Shown here in pieces: positions 1-5,732 of a stretch of DNA of 5,732 bases. Within the stretch, counting starts at the first letter, position 1. Each line of letters begins with the position of its first letter. Both the position numbers and the translations under genes were made by a program. The stretch is from Betaproteobacteria bacterium (GTDB lineage: Bacteria; Pseudomonadota; Gammaproteobacteria; Burkholderiales; Casimicrobiaceae): NCBI GenBank assembly GCA_005889025.1, contig VBCZ01000032.1:1614-7345 (forward strand), in the 5' to 3' direction. The notes under the pieces are model-generated. The model was not told where the DNA came from, did not search any database, and saw nothing but the letters and a program-made list of their open reading frames with translations.

Positions 1-245
1 TGAATTCCCATCGTTTTCAAAAGGTCGCCGATTTGGGGGCCGCCGCCGTGCACGATCACCGGATTCATTCCGACGAGCTTGAGCATGACGACATCGCGCG
101 CGAAGCCTGCCTTCAATGCCGGCTCGACCATCGCGTTGCCGCCGTACTTGATCACGATCGCTTTGTCGTGAAAGCGCTGGATGTACGGCAGCGCTTCGGC
201 GAGGATCTGAGCTTTCAGCACGGCGGAGGCGGGCTCGATCGGCAT
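1..245 (-). CDS. argB: N-acetylglutamate kinase, N-terminal part (cut by window edge)
   Basis: This gene encodes the cytoplasmic kinase that phosphorylates N-acetylglutamate with ATP, the second step of arginine synthesis. Reading the minus strand from the ATG at 245 gives 81 codons that run off the left edge, so roughly the first quarter to third of the protein is present. Family motifs are clear: IKYGGNAM at about residues 32-39, with the conserved phosphate-binding lysine K33, and PVIVHGGGPQIG at 62-73, the glycine-rich loop. About 25 residues precede the kinase core (AVLKAQILAEALPYIQRF). An N-terminal helix of this kind is known in the hexameric, arginine-inhibited kinases and is absent from the E. 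coli type, so feedback inhibition by arginine is inferred. A weak GGGA ribosome binding site lies a few bases upstream. The gene is transcribed away from the LPS cluster and is probably unrelated in function. Confidence 0.96.
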   Translation of the reverse strand, partial: MPIEPASAVLKAQILAEALPYIQRFHDKAIVIKYGGNAMVEPALKAGFARDVVMLKLVGMNPVIVHGGGPQIGDLLKTMGI

Positions 246-266
246 GGAGTTCCCACGGTGAGACGG

Positions 267-282
267 CAGCCCGCGCGGGCTG
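267..282. repeat. Perfect 16-bp palindrome in the argB leader
   Basis: CAGCCCGCGCGGGCTG reads identically on both strands. It lies between the argB start codon (245) and the probable argB -10 element (309-314), so it would fall within the 5' untranslated leader of argB. As RNA it could fold into a 6-bp GC-rich stem with a GCGC loop; as DNA it could bind a dimeric regulator. No T-run follows on the argB strand, so it does not look like an intrinsic terminator. Which role applies, if any, cannot be decided from sequence. Confidence 0.5.
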
Positions 283-308
283 AAAAGCGCGCTGATCGGG
301 TTGCGGCG

Positions 309-314
309 ATTGTA
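309..314 (-). promoter_or_regulatory. Probable -10 element of argB
   Basis: On the minus strand this is TACAAT in the context GGGTACAATCGCC, matching five of six bases of the sigma-70 -10 consensus. Transcription would start near 302 and give a leader of about 57 nt before the argB ATG. The -35 hexamer is poor: at 17-bp spacing it would be TGTTTT. The call therefore rests on the -10 match and the position. Confidence 0.45.
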
Positions 315-388
315 CCCGAAGGTCGCAAGACAAAACATCCATGCCGCTTTGCGAATGAGTAAGCCCTGACTGGCTCCGGTCAATCGCG

Positions 389-417
389 TTGTATCGACCA
401 AGCCATTTTGCTATCGT
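389..417 (+). promoter_or_regulatory. Candidate promoter for the LPS cluster, very close to the waaQ ATG
   Basis: There is a TTGTAT (389-394, half of the -35 consensus), a 17-bp spacer, and then TGC-TATCGT (409-417). The latter is an extended -10 (TGn before the hexamer) matching four of six -10 bases. The start point would fall on about A423, which is the A of the proposed waaQ ATG, so the transcript would be nearly leaderless. This fits the lack of a ribosome binding site at usable spacing, since GGG at 418-420 is only 2 nt from the ATG. The hexamers are weak, so this is a candidate only. Confidence 0.35.
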
Positions 418-422
418 GGGAC

Positions 423-1559
423 ATGTCGAGCCCGCTGCCGGATCCTATCGACGTATCTCTTGTCCGACGCGTCCTCGTCACCAAGCTGCGCCATCACGGC
501 GACGTGCTGCTGACCTCGCCGGTGTTCACGGTGCTCAAGCGCGCGCTTCCCACGGCGCAAACCGATGCGCTCGTCTATCGCGAGACCGCGCCGATGCTCG
601 AGGGTCATCCCGCCATCGCGCACATCCATGTCATCGACCGCGAATGGAAGCGGCAGGGCGCATGGTTGCAGGCACGCGCCGAGCTCGGGCTGCTATCGCG
701 TTTGCGGGCGCGGCGCTACGACATGATCGTGCATTTGACCGAGCATCCGCGCGGCGTATGGCTTGCTCGCCTGCTTGCGCCGCGATATGCAGTCGCGCGG
801 CACATCGATGACGCGCGTTGGTTCTGGCGCAGCTCGTTCACACACTACTATCGTCTTCCGCGCAGCACTCCCCGCCACACGGTCGAATGCAATCTGGACA
901 GCCTGCGCCGGATCGGCATCCAGCCTTCCGGGGCCGAGAAGGCGTTGGTCCTCGTTCCCGGAGACGCCGCAACGCTGCGCGTGAACGCGCTTCTTGCGCA
1001 GCACGCGCTGCGGCCGCGCAGTTTCATTCATATCCACCCCGGTTCCCGGTGGCTGTTCAAATGCTGGCCGGCGGAGAGCCACGCTGCGCTCATCGAGCGC
1101 CTTGCAGGCGACGGTTGGCGCATAGTCGTGACCGGTGCACCCGACGCGCGCGAGCGGCGACTCGTCGATACGCTCCTCGCCGCGCTGTCGGACTCCGCGC
1201 GCGCGAGGCTGGTCGATCTAAGCGGGCAGCTCGACCTGCGGCAGCTCGCTGCCCTCACCGCAAGCGCGCGGGCTTTTATCGGCGTCGATTCCGCGCCCAT
1301 GCACATCGCCGCGGCGATGCAAACGCCGGTCGTGGCGCTCTTCGGTCCGAGTGGCGAATTCGAGTGGGGCCCATGGAAGGTTCCGCACCGCGTCGTCGCT
1401 TCCACCGAGCACCCGTGCCGTCCCTGTGGCATCGATGGATGCGGCGGAGGGAAGATTTCCGAGTGTCTGACGAGCTTGCCGGCCGACCGCATACATCGCG
1501 CGCTCGGGGAGGTGCTCGGCGAGACCGGCGGGAGCCAAGCGGGTCGCAACAATTCGTGA
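423..1559 (+). CDS. waaQ: ADP-heptose:LPS heptosyltransferase, WaaQ-like (GT9)
   Basis: The predicted role is transfer of a heptose from ADP-L-glycero-D-manno-heptose onto the inner core of LPS, at the cytoplasmic face of the inner membrane. The 378-residue product has the GT9 two-domain (GT-B) pattern. The N-terminal motif KLRHHGDVLLTSPVF (21-35) is typical of WaaQ rather than WaaC or WaaF. HPGSRWLFKCWP (205-216) and the donor-site stretch DSAPMHIAAAM (289-299) to ALFGPSG (305-311) follow. A C-terminal cysteine cluster (C332, C335, C340, C348, with GCGGGK) also fits the heptosyltransferase III group. ATG 423 is preferred over an in-frame TTG at 408; neither has a good ribosome binding site, and no ATG, GTG or TTG codon lies between 423 and the conserved core. 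It is the first gene of the plus-strand cluster. Sequence alone cannot fix the acceptor heptose. Confidence 0.9.
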   Translation: MSSPLPDPIDVSLVRRVLVTKLRHHGDVLLTSPVFTVLKRALPTAQTDALVYRETAPMLEGHPAIAHIHVIDREWKRQGAWLQARAELGLLSRLRARRYDMIVHLTEHPRGVWLARLLAPRYAVARHIDDARWFWRSSFTHYYRLPRSTPRHTVECNLDSLRRIGIQPSGAEKALVLVPGDAATLRVNALLAQHALRPRSFIHIHPGSRWLFKCWPAESHAALIERLAGDGWRIVVTGAPDARERRLVDTLLAALSDSARARLVDLSGQLDLRQLAALTASARAFIGVDSAPMHIAAAMQTPVVALFGPSGEFEWGPWKVPHRVVASTEHPCRPCGIDGCGGGKISECLTSLPADRIHRALGEVLGETGGSQAGRNNS

Positions 1560-1567
1560 CAGACCTC

Positions 1568-1622
1568 GCCCTCACGCTTTCGCCGTCTCCCGCGAGTGGG
1601 CAAAAGGCAATTGCGTGAAGGC
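1568..1622. repeat. Imperfect inverted repeat between waaQ and the GT4 gene, covering its ribosome binding site
   Basis: The outer arms GCCCTCACGC (1568-1577) and GCGTGAAGGC (1613-1622) pair at 9 of 10 positions. A smaller inner palindrome, CCCGC-GA-GTGGG (1589-1600), sits near the centre. The layout resembles the degraded palindromic intergenic repeats with a CTCCCGC...GCGGGAG core that are common in betaproteobacterial genomes; that family resemblance is from memory and was not searched. In RNA the right arm includes the GAAGG ribosome binding site of the next gene. No T-run follows, so it is not a typical terminator. Confidence 0.55.
1617..1621 (+). promoter_or_regulatory. Ribosome binding site of the WaaG-like gene
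   Basis: GAAGG stands 6 nt before the ATG at 1628, which is ideal spacing and fixes that start. The site lies inside the right arm of the 1568-1622 inverted repeat, so folding of that repeat could mask it. Confidence 0.7.
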
Positions 1623-1627
1623 TTAAG

Positions 1628-2791
1628 ATGCGGCTCGCGATCATCCGCCAGCGATATACGCCCTACGGCGGCGCTGAGCGCTTTGTCGAGTCCGCGCTCG
1701 AAGCGCTGCTGGAGCGCGGCATCGCGATCTCGCTGTATACCCGCGAATGGCCGCAAACGCGCCTGCAGCTCATTGAGCCGGTACTCTGCAATCCCTTCTA
1801 TATCGGTCGCCTTTGGCGCGACCGGAGCTTCGCCCGCTCGGTGTGCCGCGCAGTGACCGGGAAAGCGCCCGACCTCGTGCAATCGCACGAGCGTCTGCTC
1901 TGCTGCGACGTCTACCGCGCAGGCGACGGCGTGCACCGCGTCTGGCTCGACGAGCGGCTGCGCGATGCCTCCCCCTTCGCGCGATGGCAGATCGAGTCGA
2001 ATCTCTATCACCGATATGTGCTCGACATGGAGCGGCGGATGTTCGCGAGCCCATTGCTGCGCGCGGTGATCTGCAACTCCAAGATGGTCAAGAACGAGAT
2101 CCGCGATCACTTCGGTCTTGCGGAAGAAAAATTGCCGGTGATCTACAACGCGGTCGACGGCGACGTTTTTTCCCCCGCTTTGCGGCTGCACCGCGACGCA
2201 GTGAGGCGAAAGCTCGGTGTCTCCGATGATGCAACGGTATTCCTTCTCGTCGGTTCGGGCTACGCCCGCAAGGGCGTAGCCACCGCGATCGAGGCGCTGT
2301 CGCGACTACCGAGCGATACGTATCTCTTCGTCGTCGGTCGCGACAAATCGAGGCGGCACTACAACCGGCTTGCGCAGCAGATCGGCATCGCGCATCGCGT
2401 GTTCCTGGTGGGGGCACAGGACGATCCCAGGCCGTTCTTCGGTGCAGCCGACGCTTTCGTTCTGCCGACGCGATACGATCCCTGTCCCAATGCCGCGCTG
2501 GAAGCGATGGCGTGTGGCTTGCCTATTGTGACAAGCACCAAATCCGGCGCAGCCGAGCTGGTGATCGAGCACGATGCCGGATTCGTTTGCGCCGCGCGAG
2601 ACGTCGATGCGCTGGCGCGGCACATGATGACGCTCACCGCGCGCGATGCGCGGGAGACGCTAGGCGCGCGCGCACGCGAAGCCGCGCTCAAGCTGACCCC
2701 GGCAGCGATGACTCTGCAGATGGCGTTGCTCTATCGCGATCTTCTCGCGGCCGCGTATGCGGCAAAGACGCCCAGGACCGCCAAGGCTTGA
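1628..2791 (+). CDS. GT4 glycosyltransferase, WaaG-like (LPS core)
   Basis: This is a GT-B fold glycosyltransferase of family GT4, predicted to add a hexose to the LPS core in the cytoplasm. The 387-residue length is close to E. coli WaaG (about 374). The N-terminal motif RYTPYGGAERF (9-19) is the glycine-rich acceptor-side loop. The C-terminal donor domain has FLLVGSGYARKGV (205-217, with phosphate-contacting R214 and K215), LFVVGRDK (233-240), and YDPCPNAALEAMACGLPIVTS (283-303), which holds the nucleotide-sugar E-x7-E site in the form D284-x7-E292. The RKG, VVG-DK and GLPIVT blocks align with WaaG, the UDP-glucose:(heptosyl)LPS glucosyltransferase. The N-terminal half is less similar, so donor and acceptor are not assigned and no symbol is given. 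There is no signal peptide or membrane segment; membrane contact would be peripheral. It lies 68 bases after waaQ, with a good GAAGG ribosome binding site. Confidence 0.88.
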   Translation: MRLAIIRQRYTPYGGAERFVESALEALLERGIAISLYTREWPQTRLQLIEPVLCNPFYIGRLWRDRSFARSVCRAVTGKAPDLVQSHERLLCCDVYRAGDGVHRVWLDERLRDASPFARWQIESNLYHRYVLDMERRMFASPLLRAVICNSKMVKNEIRDHFGLAEEKLPVIYNAVDGDVFSPALRLHRDAVRRKLGVSDDATVFLLVGSGYARKGVATAIEALSRLPSDTYLFVVGRDKSRRHYNRLAQQIGIAHRVFLVGAQDDPRPFFGAADAFVLPTRYDPCPNAALEAMACGLPIVTSTKSGAAELVIEHDAGFVCAARDVDALARHMMTLTARDARETLGARAREAALKLTPAAMTLQMALLYRDLLAAAYAAKTPRTAKA

Positions 2792-2805
2792 GAAACCTCC
2801 TGCGC

Positions 2806-2811
2806 TATAAT
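2806..2811 (+). promoter_or_regulatory. Perfect -10 element of a probable internal msbA promoter
   Basis: TATAAT in the context GCTATAATCGCGCC is an exact sigma-70 -10 hexamer in otherwise GC-rich DNA, placed in the 31-base gap between the GT4 stop (2791) and msbA. The start point would be near A2818. The -35 at 17-bp spacing (AAGGCT, 2783-2788) is poor, and the TTGAGA at 2788-2793 is too close (12 bp). The element would let msbA be transcribed independently of the upstream glycosyltransferase genes. Confidence 0.55.
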
Positions 2812-2822
2812 CGCGCCACTTC

Positions 2823-4607
2823 ATGACGCCCCGGCCGACGCTTTTCCGCCGGTTTCCATCGGTGTCCTCCAGTCTGATCCTCTATCGACGCCTGCTGCGC
2901 TATGTCCGCCCTTACTGGTGGGCATTCGCGCTGGCGATCGTGGGCATGATCATCGTCGCAGCCGGCGACGTGCTGATGGCGTACATGGTGATGCCGATCA
3001 TTCAGAAGCTGCAGAACCCCGACCCCGCGATGACTCTGCAACTGCCGCTCGCCGTGGTCGCGGTCTTTCTGCTGCGAGGAATGGGTTCGTTCATGTCGGA
3101 GTACGGCATGGCGTGGACCGGGCATCGCGTCGTTTTCGATCTGCGAAAGGAAATGATCGACCGGCTGCTGTCGCTCCCCACGTCGTTTTACGATGCGCAA
3201 TCGTCCGGGCGACTGATCTCCAAGTTCACGTTCGACGCCTACCAGCTCGCGGCGGCGAGCTCGTCGGCCATCACCACCGCCATTCGAAGCGCGCTGACCA
3301 TCATCGGAAGCGTCGGGCTGTTGTTGTGGCTGAATTGGCAATTGACGCTGGTCGCGCTCGTCCTGCTGCCGATGGTCGCCGCGGTAACGCGCTATTTCAG
3401 CCGACGGCTCCGCCGGACCGCGCGCGATGTCCAGCAGCGCACGGGGTCGATAACCCACGTGCTCGAGGAGATCGTCGGCAGCGAACGCGTCGTGAAAATC
3501 TTCGGAGGGCATGGTTACGAAAGATACCGCGCCGTTGCCGGCGCCAACAAGCTGCGTCAATCAATGAGCAAGCAATCGTCCGCAAGTGCGGCAAGCTCGC
3601 CGCTGCTGCAGTTCGTCGGCGCGTGCGCGGTCGGCTTCGTGGTCTATATCGCGCTCAAGCAAAGCGAGACCGGCGGGTTCGACGCCGCACGGTTCACCAG
3701 CTACGTTTTCGCGCTGCTGACCCTGCTCGACCGGCTGCGGTCGCTCTCCGGCGTCAACGCCAACATCCAGCGCGGGCTCGCAGCAGCAGAAAGCATTTTC
3801 GGCCTCATCGACGAAAAACCGGAGGACGACCACGGAACGGTCGTGCTGCAGCGCGTGCGCGGCGCGCTCGCGTTCGACCGGGTTTCGCTGCGCTACGCAG
3901 GGTCGGAGCGCGATGCACTCGCGGAAGTGAGCCTGTCGATACTTCCCGGGGAAAGCATCGCGCTGGTCGGACCTTCCGGTGGAGGCAAGACGTCGCTCGT
4001 CAACCTGATCCCGCGCTTCTATGAGCCTTCGTCGGGCCGGATCCTGCTCGACGGCCACGATATCGACAGCCTCACCCTGTCGAATCTGCGCAGCCACATC
4101 GCACTGGTGAGCCAGGATGTCACACTGTTCAACGACACGGTGGCTGCGAATATCGCGTATGGCGCGATGGCCGACGCGCCGCGCAACGCGATCGAAAAGG
4201 CGGCGCACGCCGCGCACGCGCTCGAGTTCATCCGCGAACTGCCCGACGGCTTCGACACGGTCGTCGGCGAGAATGGCATCCGCCTCTCGGGAGGCCAGCG
4301 CCAGCGCCTGGCGATCGCGCGGGCGATCCTCAAAAATGCGCCCATCCTGATACTCGACGAAGCGACGTCCGCGCTCGATTCCGAATCGGAGCGGCACGTG
4401 CAGGCGGCCATCGCCGCGCTGATGAGCGGGCGCACGACGATCATCATCGCGCATCGCCTGTCGACGATCGAACGCGCCGACCGGATTGCGGTGCTCGACA
4501 CGGGACGCGTCGTCGAGCAGGGCACACACGGCGAGCTTCTCGCCCGCGGCGGCGTCTACGCCAAGCTGTACCGCATCCAGTTTGCCGCGATGGCGGTTGC
4601 GGACTAG
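2823..4607 (+). CDS. msbA: Lipid A-core flippase, ABC transporter MsbA
   Basis: MsbA is a homodimeric inner-membrane half-transporter that flips lipid A-core from the cytoplasmic to the periplasmic leaflet using ATP. The 594-residue product has a six-helix membrane domain, with hydrophobic segments near 33-56, 74-92, 150-171, 173-190, 260-279 and 291-307, fused to an ATPase domain. The ATPase motifs are intact: A-loop Y358, Walker A GPSGGGKTS (383-391), Q-loop Q431, signature LSGGQ (488-492), Walker B ILILDE (508-513), D-loop SALD (516-519) and switch H544. Length is close to E. coli MsbA (582). The start is uncertain. ATG 2823 lies about 5 nt after the predicted transcription start. An in-frame GTG at 2862 would give 581 residues beginning just before YRRLLRYVRPYW, with a leader of about 44 nt. 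Neither has a clear ribosome binding site. Its position among LPS glycosyltransferases supports a lipid A role over drug export. Confidence 0.93.
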   Translation: MTPRPTLFRRFPSVSSSLILYRRLLRYVRPYWWAFALAIVGMIIVAAGDVLMAYMVMPIIQKLQNPDPAMTLQLPLAVVAVFLLRGMGSFMSEYGMAWTGHRVVFDLRKEMIDRLLSLPTSFYDAQSSGRLISKFTFDAYQLAAASSSAITTAIRSALTIIGSVGLLLWLNWQLTLVALVLLPMVAAVTRYFSRRLRRTARDVQQRTGSITHVLEEIVGSERVVKIFGGHGYERYRAVAGANKLRQSMSKQSSASAASSPLLQFVGACAVGFVVYIALKQSETGGFDAARFTSYVFALLTLLDRLRSLSGVNANIQRGLAAAESIFGLIDEKPEDDHGTVVLQRVRGALAFDRVSLRYAGSERDALAEVSLSILPGESIALVGPSGGGKTSLVNLIPRFYEPSSGRILLDGHDIDSLTLSNLRSHIALVSQDVTLFNDTVAANIAYGAMADAPRNAIEKAAHAAHALEFIRELPDGFDTVVGENGIRLSGGQRQRLAIARAILKNAPILILDEATSALDSESERHVQAAIAALMSGRTTIIIAHRLSTIERADRIAVLDTGRVVEQGTHGELLARGGVYAKLYRIQFAAMAVAD

Positions 4608-4632
4608 GCGCGAGGCGCGCCGGACCGACCGC

Positions 4633-4638
4633 AAAGGA
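4633..4638 (+). promoter_or_regulatory. Ribosome binding site fixing the GTG start of the last gene
   Basis: AAAGGA lies 9 nt before GTG 4648. The reading frame becomes recognisable at exactly this GTG, with RILHTEASLGWGGQE following. No ATG occurs in frame near the start of the family homology, so the GTG start is well supported. Confidence 0.65.
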
Positions 4639-4647
4639 CGCCTGCAC

Positions 4648-5732
4648 GTGCGCATACTGCACACGGAAGCATCGCTCGGATGGGGCGGTCAGGAGATACG
4701 CATTTTGACCGAAGCTGCCGGAATGATCGCGCGCGGACACAGCGTTGAGCTCGTCTGCCCGCCGGACGCGCGCATTTTCTCCGAAGCGGGCCGCTATGGC
4801 GTACGCGCGAATGCGCTTCCGGTGGCGCGCAAGCGCCCATTCGGGCTCCTGGCGCTGGCGCGCTTTCTGTCCAAGCATCCGGTCGACGTCATCGATTCGC
4901 ACAGCTCGACCGATAGCTGGCTCTCCGCGCTTGCCTGCGGCGCGATGCGAATTCGCCGCAAGCGTCCGCCGGCGCTGGTCCGAACGCGGCATATCTCGGC
5001 CGCGGTACCGCGCGACGCGATGACGCGATGGCTCTATGGCAAGGCCACGGCGGAGATCGTGACTACGGGCGAGGCGATCCGAGAGCATCTCGTTCGCGAT
5101 CTGGGCGTCGCGCCCGAGCGCGTGACATCGATACCCACCGGCATCGATACGGTGCGTTTCGCTCCCGGAGACAAGATTACCGCGCGGCGCGGACTCGGGC
5201 TTCCCGCCGATGTTCCGTTGGTCGGCATCGTCGCGACGCTGCGCAGTTGGAAAGGCCATCGGTTTTTGATCGATGCCGTGCCGCTGCTGGCGCATCGAGA
5301 AACTCAGGTCCTCATTATCGGCGAAGGCCCGCAACGCGAAGCGCTGCTGCGCCAGATCGGCGAGCTGGGTGTGACCGGGCGGGTTCGCCTGGTCGGCAAC
5401 CAAACCGATGTCGTGCTATGGCTCACCGCGCTCGACGTGTTCGCGCTGCCGTCGTACGCCAACGAGGGAGTCCCTCAAGCCCTGTTGCAGGCGATGCTGG
5501 TCGGCGTTCCGTGCGTCACGACCAATGTCGGCGCCATCGGCGAGGCCGCAATTCCCGATCACACGGCGCTGGTCGTCGCCAAGCAGAACGCGGTCGCGCT
5601 GGCCGCGGGCATCGACCGCTTGCTTGGCGATTCCGCAATCGTGCGGCGGCTCACTCTAGCAGCCCGCGAGCGTGCGCTCGCCAAGTTCAGTCTGGATGCG
5701 ATGCTCGACCGAATGGAAGCGGTCCTGGTTCG
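4648..5732 (+). CDS. GT4 glycosyltransferase, GWGGQE type, 3' end outside window
   Basis: The frame is open from GTG 4648 to the right edge, giving 361 full codons and no stop. It encodes a cytoplasmic GT-B glycosyltransferase of family GT4. The N-terminal loop is HTEASLGWGGQEIRIL (5-20), with a probable acceptor-side VRTRHIS (111-117). The domain linker carries PTGIDTVRF (163-171). The donor domain has VGIVATLRSWKGH (192-204, with R199 and K202), IIGEGPQRE (223-231), and ALPSYANEGVPQALLQAM (266-283) followed by GVPCVTT (286-292). The usual E-x7-E site appears as E273-x7-Q281. The terminal KFSLDAMLDRME resembles the usual GT4 C-terminus, so probably few residues are missing. It starts 40 bases after msbA and is very likely cotranscribed. 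A role in LPS core or a related surface glycan is inferred from context; donor and acceptor are unknown. Confidence 0.87.
   Translation, partial: MRILHTEASLGWGGQEIRILTEAAGMIARGHSVELVCPPDARIFSEAGRYGVRANALPVARKRPFGLLALARFLSKHPVDVIDSHSSTDSWLSALACGAMRIRRKRPPALVRTRHISAAVPRDAMTRWLYGKATAEIVTTGEAIREHLVRDLGVAPERVTSIPTGIDTVRFAPGDKITARRGLGLPADVPLVGIVATLRSWKGHRFLIDAVPLLAHRETQVLIIGEGPQREALLRQIGELGVTGRVRLVGNQTDVVLWLTALDVFALPSYANEGVPQALLQAMLVGVPCVTTNVGAIGEAAIPDHTALVVAKQNAVALAAGIDRLLGDSAIVRRLTLAARERALAKFSLDAMLDRMEAVLV

Noticed and set aside
33..362. Plus-strand open frame opposite argB and running into the intergenic region
   Set aside because: The minus strand encodes unmistakable N-acetylglutamate kinase motifs. 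The plus frame has no domain and no ribosome binding site.
1589..1612. Possible intrinsic terminator after waaQ
   Set aside because: The inner CCCGC/GTGGG stem is short with a tiny loop and is followed by CAAAAGG, not a T-run, so termination is not supported.
1028..2191. Long minus-strand open frame (387 codons) opposite waaQ and the WaaG-like gene
   Set aside because: The translation has no recognisable domain and is rich in Arg, Ala and His as expected for a GC-rich shadow frame. Both plus-strand genes there have clear family motifs.
2705..3040. 14-nt direct repeat GCGATGACTCTGCA at 2705-2718 and 3027-3040
   Set aside because: Both copies are in frame and encode AMTLQ within two unrelated proteins. 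There is no flanking similarity, so coincidence is likely.
2918..4024. Plus-strand open frame of 368 codons inside msbA in another frame
   Set aside because: It is extremely Arg-rich with no domain, while the msbA frame carries all ABC motifs. It is a by-product of high GC content.
4614..4621. GGCGCGCC palindrome in the msbA to GT4 gap
   Set aside because: An 8-bp GC palindrome is expected by chance in DNA this GC-rich, and there is no further symmetry around it.
3561..4664. Long minus-strand open frame (367 codons) opposite msbA
   Set aside because: It lies antisense to the intact MsbA ATPase domain, and its composition is that of a complementary-strand shadow with no motif.

Overview
The window is GC-rich chromosomal DNA with dense, strongly GC3-biased genes and betaproteobacterial-type gene neighbours. 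Its protein sequences (a WaaQ-type heptosyltransferase, a lipid A flippase of the MsbA family, and two GT4 glycosyltransferases with the GGAER and GWGGQE N-termini) best fit a Betaproteobacterium (Burkholderiales or Nitrosomonadales type). That placement is inferred from protein character and not from a marker gene.

Layout. At the left edge, on the minus strand, lies the 5' part of argB (N-acetylglutamate kinase, arginine synthesis), cut by the window edge. A divergent intergenic region (246-422) follows. It carries a probable argB -10 element, a perfect 16-bp palindrome in the argB leader, and a possible extended -10 promoter immediately before the first plus-strand gene. The rest of the window is one plus-strand lipopolysaccharide (LPS) core/export cluster: waaQ-like heptosyltransferase (423-1559), WaaG-like GT4 glycosyltransferase (1628-2791), msbA (2823-4607), and a second GT4 glycosyltransferase (4648 to beyond the right edge, starting at GTG).

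How the genes work together. The three glycosyltransferases are predicted to add sugars to the lipid A-core on the cytoplasmic face of the inner membrane. MsbA would then flip the finished lipid A-core to the periplasmic face. The genes are close together (gaps of 67, 31 and 40 bases), so they probably form one operon. A perfect TATAAT just before msbA suggests the essential flippase also has its own promoter. The gap between waaQ and the first GT4 gene holds an imperfect inverted repeat whose right arm contains the ribosome binding site of the GT4 gene.

No mobile element, RNA gene, CRISPR array or clearly novel system is visible. This is an ordinary core-genome region whose interest lies in its regulatory details.
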